Positions 7,733 through 16,032 of a DNA stretch of 22,820 bases are shown piece by piece (within the stretch, counting starts at the first letter, position 1; each line of letters opens with the position of its first letter). This DNA is from JBGTLU01 sp041743935 (GTDB lineage Bacteria; Bacteroidota; Bacteroidia; Sphingobacteriales; Sphingobacteriaceae): positions 1 through 22,820 of the forward strand of contig JBGTLU010000051.1 of NCBI GenBank assembly GCA_041743935.1, in the 5' to 3' direction. Made by a program: the position numbers and the translations under genes. Under the pieces are notes generated by a model, which saw only the letters and a program-made list of their open reading frames with translations, was not told where the DNA came from and searched no databases.

Positions 7733-8857
7733 TTAAAATGGCTTTCCGTGGGTTAAACCAATTAGTTGCCTTGTAAGCATAGGGCTATATTTTAATAAAC
7801 CAATGCTGGCATTGGTTATCATCGGGTTTCCAAAAAGTTTTTGAATTACTCTACCGGCTTTTAAACGAGGATTAAACTGATTTTTCCAACTCTTTTCATA
7901 GGCATTTTCCATCTGTTGTCTGTTCGTTTTACCAAGTAAATAAGCATCAAATAAAGGGGCAAGTAAAACCGATGCATGCATGGCCATGCTCATGCCATTG
8001 CCGCAAAGTGGCGTAATTAAACCTGCTGCATCGCCCAACATAAATACTTGATGATGTATTATTTCTTTAGGAGCAAAACTTATTTGAGCAATAGCTAAAG
8101 GTTTATCGTATACGGGTGTAAAGGATTCGAAACAACTTTTCAAAGTTGAGTTTTTAAATAAAATAGCTTGCTCCATCTTCTTAATATCACCCGAAAATTT
8201 CTGCAAATTGGTTGCAGTAGTTAAATAGCAAACGCAAAATTGGTTATTATCTATTTTTGAAATACCGCAATACCCGTTTTCGAAATTATGTAATGCAATT
8301 TCGTTGGAATTAAATGCTGCATTTACATGGTATTTTACTCCTATAAAATGATTTTTTTCTGATGGTTTATCTTGTATAAAATTCCGATTCAATTTAATGT
8401 CTAATGCAGATCGTTTGCCCCAAGCACCTGCAACTAATTTACTTTTGAGCTGGGTATTATCGGTGGTGATATCAAATTCATCGGCATTAAATACTACATT
8501 GGTCACCTTGGTATTTTCTAATAGATGCACTCCTTTACCAACAGCAATTTTTGCCAATATATTATCTAAAGTAAATCTGCTAATGCCAAAACCTCCCGGG
8601 TTTAAGTGCTGTTTTAACTCTTTTCCACGGCAATCGGTAATTAGTAATTCATTAATAATCGGAACATTTAGCGAGGTTAAATCAATGCCAATTCTTTCCA
8701 AAAAATCCCAAGATTCCATGGCAATGTATTCGCCACAAACTTTATGAAAAGGGTATTTTTCTTTTTCAATTAATACAATTTTATGTCCGGCATCAGCAAG
8801 TTGTATGGCAAGGCTCAAGCCCGCTAATCCGCCACCTATAATTGCTACATCATACAT
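7733..8857 (-). CDS. FAD-dependent oxidoreductase, geranylgeranyl-reductase/aromatic-hydroxylase type
   Basis: A flavoprotein with a Rossmann FAD site at the N-terminus (AIIGGGLAGLSLA, 6-18), the family segment KVCGEYIAMESW (39-50), and the second FAD motif GDAAGLITPLCGNGMSMA (275-292). The length of 374 residues is normal for this subgroup. Its start codon lies one nt past the methyltransferase stop, so it is the last gene of the polyketide operon. In the Streptomyces srs operon the third gene is a flavoprotein that hydroxylates alkylresorcinol towards a quinone, and by position this protein probably does something similar. A prenyl-chain reductase is the main alternative, because the sequence also resembles geranylgeranyl reductases. 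Confidence 0.85.
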   Translation of the reverse strand: MYDVAIIGGGLAGLSLAIQLADAGHKIVLIEKEKYPFHKVCGEYIAMESWDFLERIGIDLTSLNVPIINELLITDCRGKELKQHLNPGGFGISRFTLDNILAKIAVGKGVHLLENTKVTNVVFNADEFDITTDNTQLKSKLVAGAWGKRSALDIKLNRNFIQDKPSEKNHFIGVKYHVNAAFNSNEIALHNFENGYCGISKIDNNQFCVCYLTTATNLQKFSGDIKKMEQAILFKNSTLKSCFESFTPVYDKPLAIAQISFAPKEIIHHQVFMLGDAAGLITPLCGNGMSMAMHASVLLAPLFDAYLLGKTNRQQMENAYEKSWKNQFNPRLKAGRVIQKLFGNPMITNASIGLLKYSPMLTRQLIGLTHGKPF

Positions 8858-8858
8858 A

Positions 8859-9554
8859 TTATTTATAGGTAATTATTTGGTATCTAAATGCCCATTTCCA
8901 ATGAATTTGGTAATTAGAAATACCAGCTTCGGTAATTAAATTAATTAATTCTGTTTTTTTAAATCCTCTGGCTACAGATAATGGCGCATCATTAATTACT
9001 AAATAGGATTTAGAAAAAGTTTTAGTTAAAAATTTAATTAAATAATAGGCCAACCAATGTCTATGCAAATCATTAACTACAAAACCTATTTTGGCATTAT
9101 TATGTTGCCATTTAAATAATTCTATTAATTCTTTTTCTGGAAAATGATGACAAAATAAAGAGGTTACGGCAACATCAAAAGAGGATAAATAATTCATTGC
9201 ATTTTTATAATCGTCGCAAATAAATTTAATCTCAGTATACTCTGCACAAAATGATTTTGCATAAGTAATGGCTTCTGGTTTTAAATCTATTCCGGTAAAA
9301 TTTATTTTAATTCCTTTTTCTCTCGCCCATTTTGCCATAGCAATTAAATTATCTCCGCCACCACAACCAATGTCAATTATTTCATAGGTTTTATTTTTAT
9401 CCGTAATTAATTTTTTGAGTGCATTTAGGGTAATGGCATGCCCACCTAAATTTTTATTTATATAATTTAATTCTTTTAACGTTTGTGCTAAATCGTCGTA
9501 CGGAATATTTTCTCCATCCAACAATTCGGGGGTATACGTTCTATTGTTAAACAT
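8859..9554 (-). CDS. class I SAM-dependent methyltransferase of the polyketide operon
   Basis: Motif I is IIDIGCGGGDN (59-69), the acidic residue ending strand two is Asp90 in FTGIDLKPEA, and motif IV is FDVAVTSLFCHHF. The 231 residues are a plain methyltransferase fold with a C-terminal extension rich in aromatic residues. It lies 3 nt downstream of the polyketide synthase and 1 nt upstream of the flavoprotein, so it is co-translated with both. By analogy with SrsB-type enzymes it would methylate the phenolic ring or hydroxyl of the polyketide product. That substrate is inferred from context, not from the sequence. Confidence 0.87.
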   Translation of the reverse strand: MFNNRTYTPELLDGENIPYDDLAQTLKELNYINKNLGGHAITLNALKKLITDKNKTYEIIDIGCGGGDNLIAMAKWAREKGIKINFTGIDLKPEAITYAKSFCAEYTEIKFICDDYKNAMNYLSSFDVAVTSLFCHHFPEKELIELFKWQHNNAKIGFVVNDLHRHWLAYYLIKFLTKTFSKSYLVINDAPLSVARGFKKTELINLITEAGISNYQIHWKWAFRYQIITYK

Positions 9555-9557
9555 TAT

Positions 9558-10601
9558 TTAGGTAGATAATAACATACTTTCAATGGTTATGCCCGGACCA
9601 AAACCACAACTAAATATCCGTTTGTTTTTTTCGGTCTTTTGCATGATTTCTTTTAAAACAAATAAAACGGTAGCCGACGACATGTTTCCAAAATCATTTA
9701 AAACCGTATACGATTCACTTAATTTTTCAGGTGCTAAATCCAAACTTTCTTCTACAGCTTCCAACACTGCTTTGCCTCCCGGATGGATGGCCCAATAATC
9801 TATTTCTGTTTTTGTAACGTTATTTTTTTTGAAGAAATCTTGGGTGAAAGTTTCTATGCTTTCTTTAATGTGTGTAGGTATATCCGGACTTAATTCCATC
9901 TTAAAGCCATCCGCAGAAATATTCCATTGCATGTCGTCTAATCCGCCCCAACAAATGCCCGATTTAAATGCATTTATTTTTAATCCCTCCGGATGATTAC
10001 TCACCAAAACAGCGGCTGCGCCATCTCCAAATAAAATAGAAGATGCCATATTACTGTATTGCATTTTGTATTGATAATGGAGGGTACATAGTTCTACCGA
10101 AACGATAAGTACTTTTGCTTCAGGATCGGTTTTGCAGATTAAATCGGCATGTTTTAATGCATGTATAGCAGCATAGCAGCCCATAAAATTTATGGATGTA
10201 CGGTAAATGTCATCGGCAAAACCCAGTTTATTCATCAATATAATTTCTAACCCAGGAGCCGACATGCCTGTGCATGAAACCGTTAGTAAGTGTGTAATTT
10301 CTTTACTATCTACCTCCAATTTTTCAAAAGCAATGCGACATAATTCTGGCGCTTCTTGCGAATAAATTTTTAATCGCTCCTCTACCGTTGGGGGTTTATG
10401 GCCTTTGCTATAAAAAGGCTCGTATTCATTAGTTGGAGTAAAATCGGGTAACACAGAATAGCGATGTTCAATTTTACTGTTTTCAAACATTGGTTTTAGC
10501 ATAAAGCCAAAGCCAAAAAACCTAGCCATGTACTCGCCAATATCTGTTTGTTTGTGTTTATGTAATGGTAATGCGACTTCAATTTTATTGATATAACTCA
10601 T
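9558..10601 (-). CDS. type III polyketide synthase (chalcone/stilbene synthase family)
   Basis: Homodimeric thiolase-fold enzyme that extends an acyl starter with malonyl-CoA units and cyclises the product to a pyrone, resorcinol or similar ring. The Cys-His-Asn triad is complete: Cys110 in LLTVSCTGMSAPG, His273 in WAIHPGGKAVLEA and Asn306 in NDFGNMSSATVLF. FGDGAAAVLVS and the C-terminal CGFGPGITIE loop are also typical. The length of 347 residues is normal. It starts at ATG 10601, about 21 nt after the prenyltransferase gene. The presence of flanking methyltransferase and flavoprotein genes suggests a long-chain alkylresorcinol or alkylpyrone as product; starter and chain length cannot be read from the sequence. 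Confidence 0.93.
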   Translation of the reverse strand: MSYINKIEVALPLHKHKQTDIGEYMARFFGFGFMLKPMFENSKIEHRYSVLPDFTPTNEYEPFYSKGHKPPTVEERLKIYSQEAPELCRIAFEKLEVDSKEITHLLTVSCTGMSAPGLEIILMNKLGFADDIYRTSINFMGCYAAIHALKHADLICKTDPEAKVLIVSVELCTLHYQYKMQYSNMASSILFGDGAAAVLVSNHPEGLKINAFKSGICWGGLDDMQWNISADGFKMELSPDIPTHIKESIETFTQDFFKKNNVTKTEIDYWAIHPGGKAVLEAVEESLDLAPEKLSESYTVLNDFGNMSSATVLFVLKEIMQKTEKNKRIFSCGFGPGITIESMLLST

Positions 10602-10622
10602 AGGATTACGTACGAAACTTTA

Positions 10623-11555
10623 TTAGTAGAAGGATAAAAAAATAAAACAAGCATTTGCGCCGCTTGCTGCAATAGTTACCATGCGCATGGTGTTGGTGTA
10701 ATTTGCTTCGTTGGTATTTTGTTTAATTTTTATGTACCACCAAGCAAAATAGATAACGGACGGAAGCAAGAATAGTTGTAAAAAATAAAAATGTGATTTG
10801 GCACCATCGGAATTAAAATAGGCATAAAATAATAGTGCAGATAACAAGAACATTCCCCCGCTAAAATAGATGGTTTTTAGTATACCCAGTTTTCTGCTCA
10901 ACGTTAAATCTCCGTGTTGGGCATCTTCTTCGTGCTGATATATTTGAGTAAGCGGGTAAATACCTCCGAGTAATATCGAACATGCTAAACCGGCAAGTAT
11001 ATCGGTATAATCTAAATTAAATACGGTTGAATTATTTTGTATAGATATTAAAACCAGAAAATAAGTAAACGCTCCCTGAAAAAATATAGCAACCACCCAA
11101 CTTATGATTGGGTATTTTTTTAACCGGATTCCTTTATAGCTATAGGCTTTGGAAGCTAGAATATATAGAAGTACGCCAAATCCAAAAATCGCACTAACAA
11201 AAAATGCGATGATTAATCCCAAAACATCAAACAAAATAGAAAGATAATATACGTTTTTTGTTGCTTTAGGCGGATATTCCAATCCACCTATAGGGCCCTC
11301 ATCTTGGTCCATAAAACTGTTATAGGCATTACTTGCCGGATAAATCAGAAAGTGTAATACAACAAAAACTAAAATGGATTTAAATAAGTCGGGATGGTTT
11401 GCTTGGCTATACGCAAACCAAAATACGGGCATCAGAAAAAACGAAAATGGTAATCGGAGGAGTTTAAAGGTATCTACATCGAAAATACGGAAGAATTGGG
11501 TAGACACATTAAGATTGTTTTTGTAATTGATTGGATATGATTCTTGCCAATTCAT
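10623..11555 (-). CDS. UbiA-family prenyltransferase
   Basis: Integral-membrane enzyme with about nine helices that attaches a prenyl chain to an aromatic or quinone acceptor. The first Asp-rich motif is NAYNSFMDQDEG (about 76-87) and the second is YQHEEDAQHGDLTLSRKLG (about 206-224), both needed for Mg-prenyl diphosphate binding. The frame is open from a TTG at 11573. The ATG at 11555 gives 310 residues but overlaps the upstream gene by 47 nt. A GTG at 11507 would start just after the upstream stop and give MSTQFFRIFDVDTF, which looks like a natural N-terminus, so it is a serious alternative. It sits directly upstream of the polyketide synthase, and its acceptor could be that product. Confidence 0.85.
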   Translation of the reverse strand: MNWQESYPINYKNNLNVSTQFFRIFDVDTFKLLRLPFSFFLMPVFWFAYSQANHPDLFKSILVFVVLHFLIYPASNAYNSFMDQDEGPIGGLEYPPKATKNVYYLSILFDVLGLIIAFFVSAIFGFGVLLYILASKAYSYKGIRLKKYPIISWVVAIFFQGAFTYFLVLISIQNNSTVFNLDYTDILAGLACSILLGGIYPLTQIYQHEEDAQHGDLTLSRKLGILKTIYFSGGMFLLSALLFYAYFNSDGAKSHFYFLQLFLLPSVIYFAWWYIKIKQNTNEANYTNTMRMVTIAASGANACFIFLSFY

Positions 11556-11997
11556 CTGGTCTTTGCGTACCAATAATGTATTTCAATCCTTCTCTATCTG
11601 TTAATGTTACCGCTTCTTTGCCACGGGTATAAAATCGTATGCTGCCTTTTTTATGCAAATTATACACTGGGTTATTAAATAAATACGTGCTGTAAGGAGT
11701 TTTCTCTGCTTTAACAATGCTTGCAAAATCAATTTTTACTTTACGGGTACTCCAAATTCCATCCAATACAATGCAATTTTCATACACAGAAGTTTTAAAA
11801 TGAACAACAAACGTAATGCATATAGAAATAACCAGAATGGCAGATCCCACCACTAAAAAAATATCTCCTTCGGTAGATTTTTCGGTAATCCAATATGCTA
11901 TAAAACAGAAAAGGGCCAAGATAAACCTTCGCAAGTTCCAGTAACGACTGTTACCATGAAATTGTCGTTCGAAAAACAAAGGATTTTCTTCTTTCAA
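11509..11997 (-). CDS. two-helix membrane protein with PH-like cytoplasmic domain
   Basis: Function unknown. The 162 residues contain two adjacent hydrophobic segments (about 25-40 and 46-66), then a beta-rich tail with an alternating pattern reminiscent of bacterial PH (bPH2/YdbT-like) domains, including IVLDGIWSTRKVKIDFASI and KGSIRFYTRGKEAVTL. The start is a TTG at 11997, two nt after the tilS stop; the frame contains no later ATG. It overlaps the start region of the prenyltransferase. The packing suggests it is co-translated with tilS and the polyketide operon. The fold suggestion is tentative. Confidence 0.7.
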   Translation of the reverse strand: MKEENPLFFERQFHGNSRYWNLRRFILALFCFIAYWITEKSTEGDIFLVVGSAILVISICITFVVHFKTSVYENCIVLDGIWSTRKVKIDFASIVKAEKTPYSTYLFNNPVYNLHKKGSIRFYTRGKEAVTLTDREGLKYIIGTQRPDELARIISNQLQKQS

Positions 11998-11999
11998 GG

Positions 12000-13295
12000 C
12001 TAGTGGATTAATAGTTCTAAAGTATACATTTTTTCGGATTGTTCGGTTATTTTGTATCGGTTATCTATTCTGTAACCGGCAATCCAAATGATATCCTGCC
12101 CGCTCAACACCAATGGAATTTTATTTTTATGCGATACCGGAATCTTCTCATCAATAAAAAAATCGCTTAGTTTCTTTTTTTTAGTCATGCCCAGCGGATA
12201 AAAATAATCTCCTTTTTGCCAGGTTCTTACGGTTAACGGAAATTGCAGTTTATTAAAATCAAAGACAGCCTTATGTTGACTTTCATCCGGTTTGAAGTTT
12301 TTTATGTCGGTAATTTCAGCTTTAAATAAATTTTCAAAACGATATACTTCCTTTTCTTTTACTTCCGAAATAATTAAAAAATCTCTGTCTTTAATTAATT
12401 CATGCGAAGCAGAAAAAAACCGTTTACCCGAATTTGAATTTATGCTTCCCCAAATGGAATTTATGCTCGCATAATTAAACCCAAATCCTTTTAAAAGTTG
12501 ACCCAGCGCATTTTTACCTACCTGTGATTCTTTTAGTTTTTGCATGGATATTTTCACACAATCTTCCTCAACCAACACCATTTGTTTTTTTAATTCTGCT
12601 AAATAATCAGCTAAAATTAATTCGGTACTTCTTACTTCCTGTATTAATTGCTGAATCTGATTTTCCAGATCGGGTTGAATTTTTTTTAATTCGGGAATGA
12701 TTTCCAAACGCAATTTATTTCGCAAATAATAGACAGATTGATTGGAGCTATCTTCCCTATAATCCAATTTAAACTCTTGAATCATGGCTGCAATCTCTTC
12801 AGAATTAAAACAAAGCATGGGACGTATAATCGCATCCCTTTTTGGCAGAATTCCGTGTAAGCCTGCTAAGCCGGTGCCGCGCAATAGATTGATGAAAACC
12901 GTTTCGGTTGCATCGTTTTGGTGATGGGCGGTGGCCAAATAATCGTAGTTCTTTTCTTTTCTTATTTTCTCAAACCAGTTGTAGCGCAACTCGCGCGCAG
13001 CCATTTGGATAGAAAGTTTATTTTCTTCGGCATAAGAAACGGTATCAAAACGAGTGCTGTAAAATGGTGCTCCCAACTTATTTGCAAGTTCCGCAATGAA
13101 GGCTTCGTCGGCATCGCTTTCGGTATCACGCAAACCAAAATTACAATGCGCTATGCCAAAACTAAATTCAGATTGAGCAAATAAATGCAACATAAGCACC
13201 GAGTCTTTGCCACCGCTAATCGCTAAAAGCACCTTGCTATTACTTTCTAGCAGTTTTTCTTGTTGGATAAAATTTAAAAAGGCATTTACTAGCAT
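12000..13295 (-). CDS. tilS: tRNA(Ile)-lysidine synthase
   Basis: Converts the wobble cytidine of the CAU-anticodon isoleucine tRNA to lysidine using ATP and lysine, so that AUA is read as isoleucine. The PP-loop is LLAISGGKDSV (23-33), and the family signature ATAHHQNDATETVFINLLRG (121-140) follows. The protein ends with the usual C-terminal domain, including LPLTVRTWQKGDYFYPLG-like sequence. The 431 residues are full length. The ATG at 13295 lies inside repeat copy A. The five genes downstream on the same strand follow with gaps of at most about 21 nt or with overlap, so tilS probably heads the whole polyketide operon. Confidence 0.95.
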   Translation of the reverse strand: MLVNAFLNFIQQEKLLESNSKVLLAISGGKDSVLMLHLFAQSEFSFGIAHCNFGLRDTESDADEAFIAELANKLGAPFYSTRFDTVSYAEENKLSIQMAARELRYNWFEKIRKEKNYDYLATAHHQNDATETVFINLLRGTGLAGLHGILPKRDAIIRPMLCFNSEEIAAMIQEFKLDYREDSSNQSVYYLRNKLRLEIIPELKKIQPDLENQIQQLIQEVRSTELILADYLAELKKQMVLVEEDCVKISMQKLKESQVGKNALGQLLKGFGFNYASINSIWGSINSNSGKRFFSASHELIKDRDFLIISEVKEKEVYRFENLFKAEITDIKNFKPDESQHKAVFDFNKLQFPLTVRTWQKGDYFYPLGMTKKKKLSDFFIDEKIPVSHKNKIPLVLSGQDIIWIAGYRIDNRYKITEQSEKMYTLELLIH

Positions 13296-13355
13296 TATTA
13301 CTGCTCTTATGCAGCGAATTTAGGTGATTTATTTAAGTATTTTTACCCCGTGAAA
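13269..13355. repeat. direct repeat, copy A (left flank of the AT-rich island)
   Basis: Aligns without gaps to 17531-17617 in the same orientation at an offset of 4262. The 72-nt core 13284-13355 has 67 identical positions; over the full 87 nt, 78 match. It contains the first nine codons of the functional tilS, the whole tilS/ostA intergenic segment, and a GTGAAA matching the start of the OstA-like gene. It is a duplicated piece of an ancestral divergent intergenic region, not a typical transposon end. Confidence 0.9.
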
Positions 13356-13364
13356 ATACATTAG
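13350..13364 (+). pseudogene. vestigial start of the OstA-like gene in repeat copy A
   Basis: GTG AAA ATA CAT then TAG. The first two codons and all upstream sequence match the true OstA-like start at 17612, after which similarity stops. This is the dead copy left at the left side of the island. Confidence 0.6.
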
Positions 13365-13366
13365 CA

Positions 13367-15634
13367 TTAATTTTTTAATTTTATTTCATCATCAATTAGA
13401 TTATTGATGTCAAAATCAACCTTGCTAGTTTCTTTTAGTTTGCCAAATTTATAATTTAAGTTTATTGAAACCCTTCTTTGTTTTGTTAAAATAGAGTATT
13501 TTTCAGTTAAATTATTTAATGTATTAATTTCAGAATTAAATTGAATATTTCGAATGAAGTTAGTCATTAAAGCACCAAAAGTAAGTTTGCCAGTATGGGT
13601 TTTATACCCATAGAATAATGAATAATTTACAATACTTTTTGATTTTCCTTGTATAAGTGTAATCCCGCTGTTATAATCTAAATTAAATGAAAGATTGGAT
13701 TTCTGATTTAAGATGTATAATAAATTACAGCTTCCATATAAATCCACGTTAAATTTATTTATTGGTTTAACTAAATTATTTAATATAATACCAAAGTCAT
13801 TATTTATATATAGTTTATTTACAGGGTTTACCCCCATTGATATACTAGATTGATTGATAAATGAAGAACTATTAATGAAACTAAAACTTGTATTAGTAGA
13901 GCTTAAATTAGTAATTACTTTATCAATATTATTGACTGAATAGGTTGACTCATTAGCAATTCTGTAATTAAATTTCTCCATAAATCTAGAAGTGCTAAGA
14001 TTCAATATATAAAAATTACTAAAGTTTAAATCACGGGATAACTCAAAAGTTCTATTCGGTAATATAAAGTTATTTTCGTTACCATAAAAAGTAGTTTGAT
14101 TCGGTTTTAATTGAATTTTTCGTAAATCAATTATAAAATCACCTAGCTCATTAAATAAAATAACTCTTAGGCGCGGTAAAAGACTAAAATTGTTTTTAAT
14201 GGTTTGATTGCGCTTTATAGAAGAAATGTCTAATGCACTTGATATTTGATATGTAATTTGTTTCTTGTTGATTGTATATGAAGGGCGTATAAATATGGTG
14301 TTTAAAATTATATTGTCACGATTATTATTTAAATTTGTAAAATATTTATATTCCCTATTAACTAAAGAATATTGTATACTAATGTCTTTAGTTTTGAGCA
14401 CTATTTCTCCATCTAATGTACCTACAGACGTAGTGATTTCATTACTACGTGTATTAAGTGAATCCATAAACATATCATAATTTGAATTATTTATGTTGTT
14501 AAATAATCTAATATTAGTTTTGTTTAGTATATGATTATTATTAAATGTATAACCTACTGCTAAATTAGTTAAATTTATATTTGAGTTAATAAAATTGTTA
14601 TATAAATTAAATGCATTTAATGTGTCAGTGAAGTAAAATTTATTTATAATATTATTTTTAATAGGATTATATATATGGTTAAATGCAATATCAATTTTGT
14701 TTTTATTATTTATAAAATAACTACTTGATAAATTTAATCTTAAGTAATTATAATTATAATTACTTAAATCTCTAGAAAGCAAAATAAATTTATCTATAGT
14801 ATTATTTTTTATAGAATTGTTTATTTCCACATCATATTTTGAATAGTCATATTCTGTTGTAATATTAATTAGGTATTTTTTGCTTTTTAATAGAAAATTT
14901 AATTTGTTTTTACTTTTTAATATATTAATAAATGAAAAGTTAGTATTTAACATCAGTAATGAGCCCGCAAATTCCGACTCTTTAATGATATTAATAATAC
15001 CATAATATCCTCTGTTGATATAATTTACGTTTGGATTATATATAAATTCTATACGATTAATATCCTTGTTATTAATTGTTTTTAATAATTCATTGTTTTC
15101 ATTTAAAATATTATCTTCTTTACCATTAACCATTATTAATATTTTTCTTCCATCAATATACTCAATTTTATTACTTGCTATTAGAGGTAATTTATTTATT
15201 AATTCATTTGCGGTACTTCTCGTATTTAAAGAGTCATTTTTGTTTAGATATATAATTTTATTCTTTTCATTTTTATAAATTATTTTTTTACTAGTGATTT
15301 CTATTGCATTACTTTCATACATTATTCTATTGAGGTGGATATTTATATCTGAACTTTGATTAACAATAGTTCTTTTATAATTCATAAATTCTATGTTTGT
15401 TATAATTATTATTAATGAATCAACATTGACTGTCAATGTATCAATAAAAATATTTGTATCACCAGTATTAACAGTGGAAATAATGCTATTTGTTTTAGGA
15501 TTTAATATAAATATATTAGAGTTCAAAACTTTTGAACCTTTAGAATCAAAGATTAAACCTTTAATTATAGACTGAGCATTTATTGGTATAGCAGTATAAA
15601 GAATAATTATAAAGATCAAAAAAATAAATTTCAT
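13367..15634 (-). CDS. outer-membrane beta-barrel protein, TonB-receptor-like
   Basis: A 755-residue outer-membrane protein. A signal peptide (1-20, cleavage after INA) leads into a carboxypeptidase-regulatory-like domain (about 22-105, starting SIIKGLIFDSKG). A plug-like domain follows (about 115-215; ANELINKLPL, ILIMVNG and DINRIEFIYNPN are recognisable plug segments). The rest is a long beta-barrel with alternating polar and hydrophobic residues, ending VSINLNYKFGK and a short charged tail. The shape fits the Bacteroidota outer-membrane beta-barrel group related to TonB-dependent receptors but distinct from SusC. No TonB box is obvious. Its start overlaps the thioredoxin-like gene stop in ATGA, so it is the last gene of the island operon. 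A role in export or anchoring of the operon's peptide is inference. Confidence 0.8.
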   Translation of the reverse strand: MKFIFLIFIIILYTAIPINAQSIIKGLIFDSKGSKVLNSNIFILNPKTNSIISTVNTGDTNIFIDTLTVNVDSLIIIITNIEFMNYKRTIVNQSSDINIHLNRIMYESNAIEITSKKIIYKNEKNKIIYLNKNDSLNTRSTANELINKLPLIASNKIEYIDGRKILIMVNGKEDNILNENNELLKTINNKDINRIEFIYNPNVNYINRGYYGIINIIKESEFAGSLLMLNTNFSFINILKSKNKLNFLLKSKKYLINITTEYDYSKYDVEINNSIKNNTIDKFILLSRDLSNYNYNYLRLNLSSSYFINNKNKIDIAFNHIYNPIKNNIINKFYFTDTLNAFNLYNNFINSNINLTNLAVGYTFNNNHILNKTNIRLFNNINNSNYDMFMDSLNTRSNEITTSVGTLDGEIVLKTKDISIQYSLVNREYKYFTNLNNNRDNIILNTIFIRPSYTINKKQITYQISSALDISSIKRNQTIKNNFSLLPRLRVILFNELGDFIIDLRKIQLKPNQTTFYGNENNFILPNRTFELSRDLNFSNFYILNLSTSRFMEKFNYRIANESTYSVNNIDKVITNLSSTNTSFSFINSSSFINQSSISMGVNPVNKLYINNDFGIILNNLVKPINKFNVDLYGSCNLLYILNQKSNLSFNLDYNSGITLIQGKSKSIVNYSLFYGYKTHTGKLTFGALMTNFIRNIQFNSEINTLNNLTEKYSILTKQRRVSINLNYKFGKLKETSKVDFDINNLIDDEIKLKN

Positions 15635-16032
15635 TTAATATATGTTTTGTTTTTTATTCTATTGTCTAATATCTCAAATTGTAAAGGATAAACACTATTT
15701 TCATCCTTTTCATTAAATAAATAATTATTAGTATCAAAATAGAAATTTTCAGTATTAACACCATTAATTTTATAAAATATTATAATTTCTTTTTTGGATT
15801 TTATAAACGTATAAATAATATTATATTCAGAATAGTGATTAATTATAAATGATTCGATTTCGCTTATACAGCCCCCACATCCAGTCTGGGGTACAATTAT
15901 ATATTTTCCATCAACTTTATCTTTTCCAGTAATTTTGATGATTTTATTTATAGTAATATTTTCATTACTACAAAAATTTAAATTAATAATTATAATTGAT
16001 GTTAAAATTATCATAATGTATTTTTTCATCAT
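15631..16032 (-). CDS. thioredoxin-like lipoprotein with CGGC motif
   Basis: 133 residues with a lipoprotein signal (MMKKYIMIILTSIIIINLNFC; candidate lipid-bearing Cys21). A beta-strand-turn IIVPQTGCGGCISEIESF follows, with a CxxC pair at Cys52 and Cys55 placed as in the thioredoxin fold after the first long strand. The rest alternates strands and helices and is short for a full thioredoxin domain, so the exact fold is uncertain. Its start overlaps the propeller gene by 50 nt and its stop overlaps the barrel gene by 4 nt, implying coupled translation. A redox role on the four-cysteine peptide of the same operon is an attractive inference. A degenerate, structural CxxC is the alternative. Confidence 0.7.
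   Translation of the reverse strand: MMKKYIMIILTSIIIINLNFCSNENITINKIIKITGKDKVDGKYIIVPQTGCGGCISEIESFIINHYSEYNIIYTFIKSKKEIIIFYKINGVNTENFYFDTNNYLFNEKDENSVYPLQFEILDNRIKNKTYIK

Noticed and set aside
13367..15634. SusC/SusD-type glycan uptake system
   Set aside because: There is no SusD-like lipoprotein and no carbohydrate-active enzyme nearby, and the protein is shorter than SusC and has no evident TonB box.
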